Part shown: piece by piece, positions 9,035 to 18,135 of the stretch | Layout: each line of letters starts with the position of its first letter | Numbering within the stretch: position 1 is the first letter of the stretch | Assembly: GCA_965218715.1 (NCBI GenBank) | Contig: CBDCLY010000016.1 | Span: forward strand, 1 to 49,346 | Length of the DNA stretch: 49,346 nt | Direction of reading: 5' to 3' | Source: CBDCLY01 sp965218715 | GTDB lineage: Bacteria; Bacteroidota; Bacteroidia; Flavobacteriales_E; Vicingaceae | The notes under the pieces: model-generated | What the model was told of the DNA's origin: nothing | What the model saw: the letters and a program-made list of their open reading frames with translations, nothing else | Database searches by the model: none | Program-made: the position numbers and the translations under genes

Positions 9035-9201
9035 TTGATTGTCTTGCTTAGTAAAAGTAAAGAAATGCCAATGTAAAATTGAACAGGTTTCTGATTTAAT
9101 TTTAGGCTAATTTAGCGCATGAGGAACAAGATTGAAATCTATTCTTGAAATTAAGGTTTTATAAAATCTGACCTCATTCGCTTGCATAAAGAAATAAAGA
9201 G

Positions 9202-9643
9202 ATGAATTGGAATGATGTTATCAAATATGCAAATCATGGTTCTCCTTCTCCAACAAGAAGGGTAGAGAAGTCTGATGATGAATGGAAAGCCATCTTAAAC
9301 GAGGAGGAATTTCTAATTACACGAAAGAAAGGAACAGAAAGAGCTGGTACTGGTGAATTGTGTTCAATTTATGAACCGGGTGTTTATTCTTGTAAATGCT
9401 GCAATGAACCACTTTTTTGATTCTAGAATTAAGTTTGATTCGGGAAGTGGTTGGCCAAGTTTTACCCTTCCAATTGAAGACAATGCAATCTCATATCATA
9501 AGGATGAATCCTTTGGTATGGTAAGGGTAGAAGTGATTTGTAATGTTTGCGACGCGCACTTAGGACATGTTTTTCCAGATGGCCCAGCTCCAAGTGGTTT
9601 GCGTTTTTGCATCAACTCTGCCTCTTTAATATTGAAAAAATAG
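9202..9643 (+). pseudogene. msrB: Peptide-methionine (R)-S-oxide reductase, one frameshift
   Basis: MsrB reduces the R epimer of methionine sulfoxide in oxidised proteins. The first part ends with the zinc-binding pair in YSCKCCNEPLF. A run of six T (9413-9418) then shifts the frame; with five, the sequence continues DSRIKFDSGSGWPSF, a hallmark of the family. The second zinc pair CNVCDAHLGHVFPDGP and the catalytic cysteine in GLRFCINSASL follow. The corrected protein has 146 residues, the usual size. msrA follows three bases after the stop, so the two repair enzymes form one unit. All catalytic and metal-binding residues are intact apart from the indel. Confidence 0.9.
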
Positions 9644-9646
9644 ATA

Positions 9647-10180
9647 ATGAAAGAAGAAATTGCCATTATTGGCGGCGGCTGTTTTTGGTGCATTGAAGCC
9701 ATAATGCAGCGCCTTAAAGGTGTCGAATTGGTAGAGTCTGGTTATGCTGGAGGGAATTCCCCAGGGCAACCAACCTACAGAGAAGTTTGCTCTGGTCTAA
9801 CCGGCCATGCAGAAGTTGTAAGAATTAGGTTTAAGCCTGAGCAAATACCCTACAAGGTATTAATAAAAGTATTCATGACAAGCCATGATCCCACCACCCT
9901 AAACCGACAAGGGGGAGACCATGGAACACAATATCGCTCAGTAATATTTTATACTAGTATAGAACAGAAAAGAATTGCAGAAAACCTTTTTCAAGAATTG
10001 GGAGAGGTGTATTCAAAACCTATTGTAACCGAATTAAAGGAGGCATCAATATTCTACCTTGCTGAAGAAGATCATCACGATTATTACAATCAAAATGAAA
10101 ATCAAGGCTACTGCAGAGCGGTAATTAATCCTAAAATTGGAAAGCTAAGGGCCCAGTATGCCCATTTATTAAAAGATTAG
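9647..10180 (+). CDS. msrA: Peptide-methionine (S)-S-oxide reductase
   Basis: The 177-residue protein carries the catalytic motif GGCFWC (catalytic Cys12) near its N-terminus, the GYAGG loop, EVVRIRFKPEQI, and the HDPTTLNRQGGDHGTQYRS stretch specific to MsrA. MsrA reduces the S epimer of methionine sulfoxide with thioredoxin-derived electrons. It has no signal peptide, so it acts in the cytoplasm. It forms an operon with msrB upstream (3-base gap) and a kinase-like gene downstream (6-base gap). This gene is intact although both neighbours carry indels. Confidence 0.95.
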   Translation: MKEEIAIIGGGCFWCIEAIMQRLKGVELVESGYAGGNSPGQPTYREVCSGLTGHAEVVRIRFKPEQIPYKVLIKVFMTSHDPTTLNRQGGDHGTQYRSVIFYTSIEQKRIAENLFQELGEVYSKPIVTELKEASIFYLAEEDHHDYYNQNENQGYCRAVINPKIGKLRAQYAHLLKD

Positions 10181-10186
10181 CTAATA

Positions 10187-11169
10187 ATGGCAATAGGATC
10201 AGGTTTAGTCAAGAACATTCTTAAGCAAATTGGCTCCACTAGAGTATTGAGATCGGAGCTTATTCAAGAGTTGTGGAGCGGATATGGCACCTTATCTCGT
10301 TTGCATCTTGATGGAGCAAAAGTGGCTAGTATTATTGTTAAACACTTTAAAGTTCCTACCAGCATTATTCACCCAAGAGAATGGAATACAGAAGTTGGAC
10401 ATGCAAGAAAGCTAAAATCTTATGAGGTTGAAGCTGAGTGGTATCGCAATTACGCTAGATTATGCAGCAATAAATGTAAGGTTCCTAAATGCTTAGGCAT
10501 GGAAACTAAAGAACATGAAAGCATTCTAGTTTTAGAAGATTTAAATGATCTTGGTTTTACAGAACGAAGAATGAGTCTAGATCTTGAAGGATTGAAGGTT
10601 GCACTGACTTGGTTGGCCCATTTTCATGCTAAATTCATGAATGATAAAGCAAAAGGTTTGTGGCCGACAGGAACCTATTGGCATTTGGCGACTAGAGGAG
10701 CTGAATTTGAAGCAATGCCTTCAAGTTGGTTAAAAGAGAATGCCAGTAAGATAGGCACCCTCTTGAATGAGGTAAAATATACCAGCCTAGTTCATGGGAG
10801 ACGCTAAATTGGCAAATTTTTGCTTTACAAAAAATGTTGAAGCATGTGCTGCTATTGACTTCCAAATACGTTGGAAAAGGATGTGGAATTAAAGATGTTG
10901 CTTATCTATTGGGCAGTTGTTGGGATAATGAGCAATTGTTTATTCATGAGGAGGCTGCTTTAAACCATTATTTTTCGAAACTAGAAGAAGCTTTAAAAGA
11001 AGAAAAGCAAAATCTTGATTTTAAGGGGTTAGAAATAGAATGGCGTAAGCTTTTCCCCATTGCCTGGGCAGATTTTACTAGATTTTTATTGGGCTGGAGC
11101 CCTGGACATCATAAAATAAATGATTACTCCATGAAGCAAATTGAAAGAGCCAAAGAATTATTAGGATAA
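10187..11169 (+). pseudogene. Aminoglycoside-phosphotransferase/EcKinase-like small-molecule kinase, two frameshifts
   Basis: Removing one G from GGG at 10796-10798 and one A from AAA at 10864-10866 joins the two pieces into a 326-residue protein with a kinase-like fold. It shows the ATP-site lobe (AKVASIIVKHF, SYEVEAEWYRNYA, ILVLEDLND), the catalytic loop HGDAKLANF and the metal-binding DFQYVGKGCGIKDVAYLL. The order and wording fit the ecdysteroid-kinase-like/CHK branch of phosphotransferases, which phosphorylate small hydroxylated compounds such as choline or sterols; the substrate is unknown. It follows msrA by 6 bases. Catalytic residues are complete after correction. Confidence 0.8.
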
Positions 11170-11259
11170 GAAATTGCTTTATTTGGTTTGTTGCGAATTA
11201 AGCTAGAATTGCTATATTGCTACTAGTCCTTTGATTTATTAACCAAGCAACTAACCAAT

Positions 11260-12600
11260 ATGCCAGAAAATCACCAGCGCGTAATAGACGTGCATACCCA
11301 TCTTTTTAATCTAGAATACTTACCACTTTGGGGTATCCTAAAATCTCATGGAGTTCCTGAAATTCCTGCAAAGTTGATTGAAGTAATCTTGTTAAAGCTA
11401 ACCAAAACTGCTTTCAATCCTTCGCTTAGTTTTAAGATTAATGCCTCTGTGGATATTTCTAATTATCCTCTAGAATTTTCCAAATTGAAAGATGAAGTTT
11501 TGGTTGAACAGATGGTCAATTTTGCCTGTACAGACCAGGACTTGTTGCATCATGACTTATTAATTCCTGCTTTAAATTGTTACCCAGAATTCTTACAGAA
11601 TTTAGATTCTCAAAACGAATTGATCAATACAGAGTTTGATCTAGAATCTAAACGCTTTGGATTGGCCTGGTTAATTAGAAAAGCATTAAGCGGTTTTGCC
11701 TATTTAAGGTGGTTTCTGTTCATGACTAAGAATGAGTACAAATTGCTTAGTACCATGTTTAAGAACTATTCTGAGGTAGACCAATTTGTATTTCACATGA
11801 TGGATACAGAATTCTTTTTTCCAGGGAAAGGTGATTCAAGTTCTGCTCCAAACATCAGCTATAAGGATCAAGTAAATAACATGAAATCTCTTTTGGATAA
11901 ATATGCAGAGAAATTAATTGGATTTGTGGCCTTTAACCCAAATAGGGCTGATGGCTTAGAATTGGTGAAAGATGCAATTGCAAACGGTTTTAAAGGAATA
12001 AAGTTCTATCCTCCTTTAGGATATTCACCAATTGATAGCATGGATTTGTTTCGCTATTGTGAAGGAAATCATATTCCTGTTTTTACTCATTGCACTCCAA
12101 AAGGCTTTGAATTGTATTCAGGTGCTGGGGTTTTTGCAGATCCGAAAAATTGGGAAGTCGTATTGAAAGAGGTTCCGAAATTGCGATTATGTCTAGGCCA
12201 TGCAGGGGGAGTAGATGGCTGGTTTGAGCCCTTAGAACCAATTGCTCCTTTTAAGGATGAGCACTTTGCAAAGAAAGTAGTTGAACTCTGTCAGCAATAT
12301 GAGAATGTTTACGCAGAGGTTGGATTTTTAGATCACATAGAGGATGAAACTGAAAGGGGATATTTTGCCGCACGTTTGAGTCACTTATTTCAAGATAACA
12401 GTCAGCAATTCAACATTAAAGATAAGCTAATGTATGGCAGCGATTGGCATGTATTGATGAATGCAAGTGGAAAACTGTATAAGAATTACCTAAAGGAGTT
12501 CCAAGAATTATTTGATGACTCTGCCTTTAATGAAGTAGCCAATATGGAACAAATAAAAAAGAATTTCTTTAAAGGCAATGCTAAAAAATGGTTGGGATAA
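11260..12600 (+). CDS. Metal-dependent amidohydrolase (TIM-barrel, Amidohydro_2 type)
   Basis: The 446-residue protein has the amidohydrolase-superfamily signature in order: the HxH motif at H12-T-H14 (VIDVHTHLF), GFKGIKFYPPLGY in the position of the barrel lysine strand, a further metal/substrate histidine in PVFTHCTPKG, RLCLGHAGG, and the terminal aspartate in LMYGSDWHVL. Such enzymes hydrolyse or decarboxylate small molecules in the cytoplasm. No signal peptide is present. An insert of about 150 residues between the HxH motif and the barrel (residues 40-210) is longer than in compact family members. The substrate cannot be inferred, and the gene appears to be transcribed alone. Confidence 0.85.
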   Translation: MPENHQRVIDVHTHLFNLEYLPLWGILKSHGVPEIPAKLIEVILLKLTKTAFNPSLSFKINASVDISNYPLEFSKLKDEVLVEQMVNFACTDQDLLHHDLLIPALNCYPEFLQNLDSQNELINTEFDLESKRFGLAWLIRKALSGFAYLRWFLFMTKNEYKLLSTMFKNYSEVDQFVFHMMDTEFFFPGKGDSSSAPNISYKDQVNNMKSLLDKYAEKLIGFVAFNPNRADGLELVKDAIANGFKGIKFYPPLGYSPIDSMDLFRYCEGNHIPVFTHCTPKGFELYSGAGVFADPKNWEVVLKEVPKLRLCLGHAGGVDGWFEPLEPIAPFKDEHFAKKVVELCQQYENVYAEVGFLDHIEDETERGYFAARLSHLFQDNSQQFNIKDKLMYGSDWHVLMNASGKLYKNYLKEFQELFDDSAFNEVANMEQIKKNFFKGNAKKWLG

Positions 12601-12696
12601 AAGTAATTCGTACCAACTATTTTTATGCCAATTTTGCTAGTGTTTTATTGCAATTTGTATAAAAGGGAAAACTAGTCAATTTCTCTTTTTTTTCTT

Positions 12697-12733
12697 GACG
12701 CAGCCATTAATGAACTACCTTCGTATAGGTTGA
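12697..12733 (+). promoter_or_regulatory. Putative ECF-sigma promoter of the sigma gene (autoregulatory)
   Basis: GACGCAGCCATT at 12697-12708 is followed exactly 13 bases later by CGTAT at 12722-12726. The same 12-mer, spacing and CGTAT recur upstream of the TonB receptor gene at 14817. CGTA-type -10 elements are characteristic of ECF sigma factors. The sigma-factor ATG lies 25 bases after the start of CGTAT, implying a very short leader. Confidence 0.65.
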
Positions 12734-12746
12734 GGGTAAACAATTA

Positions 12747-13307
12747 ATGGAAAGTAAAGCTGATTTAGGTCGCATCATTGAGCAATGCTTAAAAGGTAAA
12801 AGCAGTGCACAAGAGGAGTTATATGCTCTATTTTATGGATATGGACTAACAGTATGCTTACATTATTGCCAAAACAGGGTGGAAGCTGAAGATGTATTAA
12901 TTGAAGGTTTTTGTAAAGTATTTGAAAATATGAAAGCCTTTGATGCAAGCAAAGATTTTAAGCCTTGGTTTAGAAGGGTGATGGTAAACACGGCAATAGA
13001 TTTTCATAGAAAGTACCATAAACTTCCGACAAATAATTCTCCATTAATTGTAAATGAAAAGGAATATAGTCTAACAGGATTAGATCAACTACAATATGAT
13101 GATTTGTTGAAAATACTTCAAGAATTGCCAAATCAATACCGTCTTGTTTTTAATTTATACGAGATTGAAGGTTTTACTCACCAAGAGATAGCTAATAAGA
13201 TGGAAATCGGAATTAGTACTTCCAAATCTAACTTATCTCGTGCGAAGCAGAAATTGAGAAAGATGGTTCAATTCTACGGTGTCAGTGAAAAAAGGAAAGA
13301 AATATGA
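12747..13307 (+). CDS. ECF-type RNA polymerase sigma factor
   Basis: At 186 residues this is a standard two-domain ECF sigma factor. Region 2 (about residues 20-90) contains NRVEAEDVLIEGFCKVFENM and FKPWFRRVMVNTAIDFHRK, which melt and recognise the -10 element. Region 4 (about 118-175) contains LPNQYRLVFNLYEIEGFTHQEIANKM and the recognition helix with SKSNLSRAKQKLR for the -35 element. No C-terminal extension is seen. The stop codon overlaps the ATG of the next gene (ATGA), so sigma and putative anti-sigma are produced together. The promoter element upstream predicts autoregulation, and the same element before the TonB receptor makes that receptor the likely target. Confidence 0.93.
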   Translation: MESKADLGRIIEQCLKGKSSAQEELYALFYGYGLTVCLHYCQNRVEAEDVLIEGFCKVFENMKAFDASKDFKPWFRRVMVNTAIDFHRKYHKLPTNNSPLIVNEKEYSLTGLDQLQYDDLLKILQELPNQYRLVFNLYEIEGFTHQEIANKMEIGISTSKSNLSRAKQKLRKMVQFYGVSEKRKEI

Positions 13308-14791
13308 GCGAGAAGGACGAATTATATAATATGTTTAAGGCCAGTAGTGAATTAGATCGTGGATTTACTCCTAGCGCGTCATCCTGGTCTAGAATAAGTT
13401 CAATTCTAGCAGTTGCTCAATTCGCTAATAGAAAGAAATTTGCCTATTTATTGCCTTGGTTAATATTACCTGTATTGCTATTTGGGAATGTTTTTCTTTA
13501 CTTAGAACAGGAAGAAAGTCGCGAGGAATTTGAAGAATTGAAACACTTATATCTTCATCAAAAACATCATCATAAAGCGCATCATAGTGTTAAGTCTGAT
13601 ACCATATTTAAAATTCAGAATACCTATATCTACGATACTGTTTATATTCATTTGCAAGATAAAAACAAGTTAGAATCCATTACAAAATTAGTAGATCGAG
13701 ATAATAGGGAGTCCATAAAAAACAATATCAACATTGAGAAAACCAATGAGTCTTATACGATTGCAATTAACAAAATTAAAACAGCAATGCAGCCGGAGGT
13801 TCAATTTGTGGAAAATGAAACCCATGGTCAAAATCAATCTAAACCATCCAGTTTGGTGGAAGATGGAACTAATACAACTGAAGAAAACAATGATCTATCG
13901 AAAAATCCCTTTGAAAATGAAGAAAATAAAAATCACTCAGCAGATATTGATGGTGAATTTGGTATTGATACAGTAGAGGAAAAGAAGCTAAACCATAGGG
14001 ATGAAAACCCTAAAGTGAATGCAAGCGATGAGAGGAATTCCAAGATGAACCATGTTCAAAAAACCGAGGAAAACAACTTAGCTTCAGATACCCTAAAAAT
14101 GGCTACAAATAGTGGATTAGAAAGAACATCCCTAAAAGTGTTAAAAAGGGATTCCAAAGAAAAATTAAAGCCCCCTAGGGTTCCATTTAAAGAAAGCATA
14201 TCCAAAATTGAACCAAGCTGGGGGCTATTATTTGGATTTGGTTTACCTGAAAAACAAAAGGACATAAGGCAGGAAGTTTATCAAATTGGACCTGAACTTA
14301 ATTTAAAGGTAAATGAGCAATTTCAAATTTGGGGGCATGCAGCCTATCATTTAAATAGAATTACAAGTAGCAGCATGACAAGCTCAGCTTGGTTGCCGCC
14401 TGAAGTTCAATCTGACACTAACTTTCGTCTAGAGTCAACCCGTACTAATCTGCACTATTTGCAGTTAATGTTTGGATTAAGGTATTATATTCCTGGAGCA
14501 AAAAGTCTGCATCCATTTTTTGAATTAGGCTATGGTGGTCACCAAGTATTTAAGCACAAGGCAATTTATGAGTTTGAGAACCTTAACCAAAGTCAGGATC
14601 TAATTTTAGAAAGGGACCTGAATAATTCTAGGTTCAACATAAATGATATAAGTGTAGGTGCTGGAATCAAGCTTAAATCAGAACGAAGCTGGAATGTGTC
14701 ATTTCTTGGCAGGTATCAATTGAATAGGAATAAAACATTATTTAAGCATCCAGACTATTTAAACTTTAGCCTAGTTTTTAGCTGGGAATGA
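13304..14791 (+). CDS. Putative dual-membrane-spanning anti-sigma factor (N-terminal cytosolic segment, one TM, C-terminal barrel)
   Basis: The 495 residues divide into four parts. Residues 1-45 are a short cytosolic segment with conserved-looking SSWSRISSIL. Residues 46-67 are one strong transmembrane helix (FAYLLPWLILPVLLFGNVFLYL). Residues 68-300 are long, polar and low in complexity, with a His-rich HHHKAHH stretch and many Asn/Glu/Lys. Residues 300-495 have amphipathic strands typical of a small outer-membrane barrel (WGLLFGFGLP, LMFGLRYYIPG, LSVGAGIKLK-like, final LVFSWE). This order matches the dual-membrane-spanning anti-sigma factors (Dma) described in Bacteroides thetaiotaomicron, which bind an ECF sigma factor at one end and sit in the outer membrane at the other. 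It is coupled to the sigma gene by a 4-base overlap. The assignment rests on layout and context, not on a recognised domain. Confidence 0.65.
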   Translation: MSEKDELYNMFKASSELDRGFTPSASSWSRISSILAVAQFANRKKFAYLLPWLILPVLLFGNVFLYLEQEESREEFEELKHLYLHQKHHHKAHHSVKSDTIFKIQNTYIYDTVYIHLQDKNKLESITKLVDRDNRESIKNNINIEKTNESYTIAINKIKTAMQPEVQFVENETHGQNQSKPSSLVEDGTNTTEENNDLSKNPFENEENKNHSADIDGEFGIDTVEEKKLNHRDENPKVNASDERNSKMNHVQKTEENNLASDTLKMATNSGLERTSLKVLKRDSKEKLKPPRVPFKESISKIEPSWGLLFGFGLPEKQKDIRQEVYQIGPELNLKVNEQFQIWGHAAYHLNRITSSSMTSSAWLPPEVQSDTNFRLESTRTNLHYLQLMFGLRYYIPGAKSLHPFFELGYGGHQVFKHKAIYEFENLNQSQDLILERDLNNSRFNINDISVGAGIKLKSERSWNVSFLGRYQLNRNKTLFKHPDYLNFSLVFSWE

Positions 14792-14816
14792 AAGCAATTC
14801 CGCTAGTTTTAAACCA

Positions 14817-14852
14817 GACGCAGCCATTCAATAGATAGTGCCGTATGGGTAA
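14817..14852 (+). promoter_or_regulatory. Second copy of the putative ECF-sigma promoter, upstream of the TonB receptor
   Basis: GACGCAGCCATT at 14817-14828 is followed after 13 bases by CGTAT at 14842-14846, the same arrangement as at 12697-12726. The receptor ATG at 14864 lies 22 bases after the start of CGTAT. Outside these two blocks the flanking sequences differ, which argues for a selected signal and not a recent duplication. Confidence 0.65.
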
Positions 14853-14863
14853 GAAACAAAAGG

Positions 14864-17167
14864 ATGATAACTAAAATTTATTCAATTGCTTTTGCAATAT
14901 TGCTCTTTATTGGTCAGGTTAAAGCACAGAAGAATCACACATTAAGCGGTAGAATAAGCGATGCAAGGAATGGCGAATCATTAATTGGTGCTACAGTTTA
15001 TGCTGTATCTCAAAAATCGGGCACCTCTTCCAATGAATACGGGTTCTATTCCCTTAGTTTAGAGGAGGCAGATAGCATAAGCCTAATATTTAACTACATC
15101 GGTTATTCCCCTCAAGTAAAAAAGGTATTTCTAAAAGAAAGTTATGTCATAAACATTGAATTAAGCATTTTAGAAAATGATTTAAATGTTGTGGTCATTT
15201 CCGCAGAACAAAACAACAATGAGAATGTAGAAAATGCACGTATGGGTGTGATAGATGTGCCTATAGCTAAAATCAAGTCAACACCTGCAATTTTAGGAGA
15301 ACCAGATGTATTAAAGGTTATTCAATTACTTCCAGGGGTTCAGGCGGGAAATGAAGGAACTACAGGCTATTATGTTCGAGGTGGCAATGCAGATCAAAAC
15401 TTAGTACTACTAGATGAGGCGGTAGTGTACAATCCTAATCATTTATTTGGCTTGTTTAGCACTTTTAATACTCGTGCATTAAACAATGTTGATTTAATTA
15501 AAGGTGGTTTTCCGGCCCAATATGGTGGAAGGCTTTCTTCAATTCTTGACATCAAAATGAAAGAGGGAAATAATAAAGAATGGGAAGCCCAAGGCGGAGT
15601 AGGGTTAATTTCTTCACAATTAACCTTAGAAGGCCCAATTAAAAAGGACAAAGCTTCATTTATTGTTTCTGGGAGAAGAACCTATTTAGATTTAATAACT
15701 GGGCAAGTGTTAGAAAAGGGAATTGAAACCAATTACAGTTTCTATGACTTTAATGCAAAAGTTAATTGGCAAGCCACTTCAAAGGATAGATTATTTTTAA
15801 GTGCATTTAAGGGTAGCGATTTGGCTGTATACGATGAGTCTAAAGGCATAAGGTATGATGTTCAATTTGGAAATTCGGCAGCAACACTTCGTTGGAATCA
15901 TATTTTTTCTCCAAAAGTTTTTGCCAATACATCCATAATCTACAACACTTACTTGCAAGACATTTCTACAAAGCAAGACAATAGTTTTTCACAAACTTAT
16001 TCTGGAATCAATGACATCACTGCTAAAAGTGAATTCCAAGTTTATCCAAATAAAAAAAATCACTTGAGAATGGGAGTTCAATTTACAGCACATCGGTTCA
16101 TTTCAAGTGGGCGAACGCAAACCATTACTGCCGGAAATAAAATTCCTAAGTTAAATGTGCTTCAAATTCCTGCAAAACATTTTAATGAGTATGCATTTTA
16201 CATAAATGAAACTTATCAATTTACTAAAAGAGTTTCTGTAAATATTGGGCTAAGAACCCCTGGTTTTCATTCTTCAAGTGTTCAATACAATAGAGTAGAA
16301 CCAAGAGCTACAATTAAACTGGGACTAGATTCTAGTTCATCAATAAAGGCCTCATATTCTCAAATGAATCAGTTTGTTCACCTAATTCCTAATTCAACAG
16401 CAACTCTGCCAAGTGATATATATATTCCATCTAGTAAGCAAACTAAGCCTCAATTTTCAAGTCAATATGCCATTGGCTATTTTAAAAACTTTAAAAAGAA
16501 CCAATTTGAAACCAGCATAGAGGTCTATTACAAAGACATGGATAATCAAGTTTTGTTTGATGAGGGAAATGAGTTAAGCGATTTAAATGATCTAGATAAA
16601 GGACTGGTTTATGGAAAGGGGGAGAGCTATGGGATTGAAGCTTTTGTAAAGAAAAAATACGGAAAAATTAGCGGATGGATTTCCTATACATTATCCTGGA
16701 CAAACCAACAATTTAAAGAATTGAATTTTGGTAAAACATTTCCCTTTCGCTACGATAGGCGGCATGTTCTATCTGTTACAGGGTCTTATCAACACAATGA
16801 ATATTGGACATTCAATTCTTCTTTTCAATTCTCATCTGGTTCAGCATTTACATTGCCAGTTGGCAGGTTCTATGCTTCCAATTCAGGAACTGTATTTGAA
16901 GGAAGTTACTTTATTTATGAAGGTAGGAATAATTTTCGCTTTGCTCCCTATCATCGATTAGACCTATCGGCTTCACATAAAAAGAAAAGAACATTTTTTA
17001 AAAGACCAGGTGAAAGAGAATGGGTTTTTGGTTTATACAACGCATATAGCAGGCAAAATCCTTATTTCATCTATTTTAGGGTTGACCCCAAAACTGCCGA
17101 ACCACAGGCAAAGCAAGTTTCATTATTGCCCATTATTCCTAGTGTTACTTATAATTTTAAATTTTAA
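14864..17167 (+). CDS. TonB-dependent receptor with N-terminal carboxypeptidase-regulatory-like domain
   Basis: The 767-residue outer-membrane protein has a signal peptide (residues 1-22, ending VKAQ), a CarboxypepD_reg-like beta sandwich (about 25-110, LSGRISDARNGESLIGATVY), a plug domain (about 128-235, with LLPGVQAGNEGTTGYYVRGGNADQNL and NPNHLFGLFSTFN) and a C-terminal barrel ending in YNFKF. It is at the compact end for this class. Receptors with this plug wording are typically followed by a DUF4249 lipoprotein, as here (2-base gap). The pair should import or sense a ligand that cannot be named from sequence. The upstream promoter element places it under the neighbouring ECF sigma factor. 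Confidence 0.92.
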   Translation: MITKIYSIAFAILLFIGQVKAQKNHTLSGRISDARNGESLIGATVYAVSQKSGTSSNEYGFYSLSLEEADSISLIFNYIGYSPQVKKVFLKESYVINIELSILENDLNVVVISAEQNNNENVENARMGVIDVPIAKIKSTPAILGEPDVLKVIQLLPGVQAGNEGTTGYYVRGGNADQNLVLLDEAVVYNPNHLFGLFSTFNTRALNNVDLIKGGFPAQYGGRLSSILDIKMKEGNNKEWEAQGGVGLISSQLTLEGPIKKDKASFIVSGRRTYLDLITGQVLEKGIETNYSFYDFNAKVNWQATSKDRLFLSAFKGSDLAVYDESKGIRYDVQFGNSAATLRWNHIFSPKVFANTSIIYNTYLQDISTKQDNSFSQTYSGINDITAKSEFQVYPNKKNHLRMGVQFTAHRFISSGRTQTITAGNKIPKLNVLQIPAKHFNEYAFYINETYQFTKRVSVNIGLRTPGFHSSSVQYNRVEPRATIKLGLDSSSSIKASYSQMNQFVHLIPNSTATLPSDIYIPSSKQTKPQFSSQYAIGYFKNFKKNQFETSIEVYYKDMDNQVLFDEGNELSDLNDLDKGLVYGKGESYGIEAFVKKKYGKISGWISYTLSWTNQQFKELNFGKTFPFRYDRRHVLSVTGSYQHNEYWTFNSSFQFSSGSAFTLPVGRFYASNSGTVFEGSYFIYEGRNNFRFAPYHRLDLSASHKKKRTFFKRPGEREWVFGLYNAYSRQNPYFIYFRVDPKTAEPQAKQVSLLPIIPSVTYNFKF

Positions 17168-17169
17168 TC

Positions 17170-18078
17170 ATGAGCTTTAAAAAAAACTCTTTAATACTTT
17201 TGGTCTTGTTAGGGCTTTCTTCATGTCAGAAAGACATCGACATTAATCAAGAACTGCATTTTGAGTCCATGCTTTTCATCGAGGGATTATTAAGCCCTGG
17301 CGAAACTCCTAAAATATTTATTAGTGAAAGTCAGCCCTTTTTTAGCCCAGAATTAAGTCCGCAAGATGTATTCGCAAGAGGAGCAATTGTTAGTATCTCA
17401 CAAGGTGGGAACACTGAGGTGTTAAACCCAGACTCACTTTTTAATCATTTTCGCTGCAGATATGAGCCTTATTATGGAGGAAATACACCTGTAGAATTTG
17501 CCAAAACCTACCAACTAAATGTTAATTACAAGGGCAAGGACTATTCTGCAAGTACAAGCATCACTCAAAGCAAGGTGGACATTAAAAGCATAGAATATGT
17601 TACTGAATTTTTTGATGTGTATGGCGGTCATGATGGAGTAGCTATTAAATTAGATGATGCGGTTGGAGAACAAAATAATTATCGATTTAGAATGGACAGA
17701 ATGATTGATAATGGAGTGGGGCATGCTGTTTTTGAAGTATTGGATAGAAGCTGTCATGGTGAAGATGAGTTGTATCCTGTTTCAGACATTGGTAGGATAG
17801 TATTCAATGATAATAACAATGATGGGCAGGAGCTAGAATTACTAATTGAAGTAGCCTTTGAATATGAAAAGGATGATTCTACCTGGGTTTTTATACAATC
17901 AATGGATGCAAAATCTGCAGCCTTTTATAGTGAATTAGACCAACAATTACAAAGCATACAGAATCCCTTTGTAGAGCCTGTTTTTATTAACTCACAAATC
18001 GAAGGAGCCTTTGGCGTTTTTGGTTCAACAGTGCTTTCTGATTCTGTATTATTTGTCTATCCCGTTACAGGTGATTAG
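17170..18078 (+). CDS. DUF4249 family outer-membrane lipoprotein
   Basis: Residues 1-18 are a lipoprotein signal with the lipobox LSSC, so Cys19 should be lipidated. The mature 280-residue part has the DUF4249 pattern: LHFESMLFIEGLLSPGETPKIFISES near the start, a Gly-rich NYKGKDYSASTSI strand in the middle, and the terminal NSQIEGAFGVFGSTVLSDSV block. DUF4249 proteins are the usual partners of this class of TonB receptor in Bacteroidota, in the way that SusD partners SusC, and probably cap the receptor and bind the ligand. The gap to the receptor gene is only 2 bases, and a strong terminator follows. Confidence 0.88.
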   Translation: MSFKKNSLILLVLLGLSSCQKDIDINQELHFESMLFIEGLLSPGETPKIFISESQPFFSPELSPQDVFARGAIVSISQGGNTEVLNPDSLFNHFRCRYEPYYGGNTPVEFAKTYQLNVNYKGKDYSASTSITQSKVDIKSIEYVTEFFDVYGGHDGVAIKLDDAVGEQNNYRFRMDRMIDNGVGHAVFEVLDRSCHGEDELYPVSDIGRIVFNDNNNDGQELELLIEVAFEYEKDDSTWVFIQSMDAKSAAFYSELDQQLQSIQNPFVEPVFINSQIEGAFGVFGSTVLSDSVLFVYPVTGD

Positions 18079-18103
18079 ACAAGTCAATTCTCTCTTTTGT
18101 TTT

Positions 18104-18135
18104 AGGGCTTCGGTTAAAATGCCGAGCCCTTTTTT
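18104..18135 (+). terminator. Rho-independent terminator after the sigma/TonB operon
   Basis: AGGGCT-t-CGG (18104-18113) pairs with CCG-AGCCCT (18122-18130) around an 8-base loop, with one bulged T, and is followed by a run of T. It ends the DUF4249 transcript and overlaps the stop codon of the convergent propeller gene. Confidence 0.8.
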
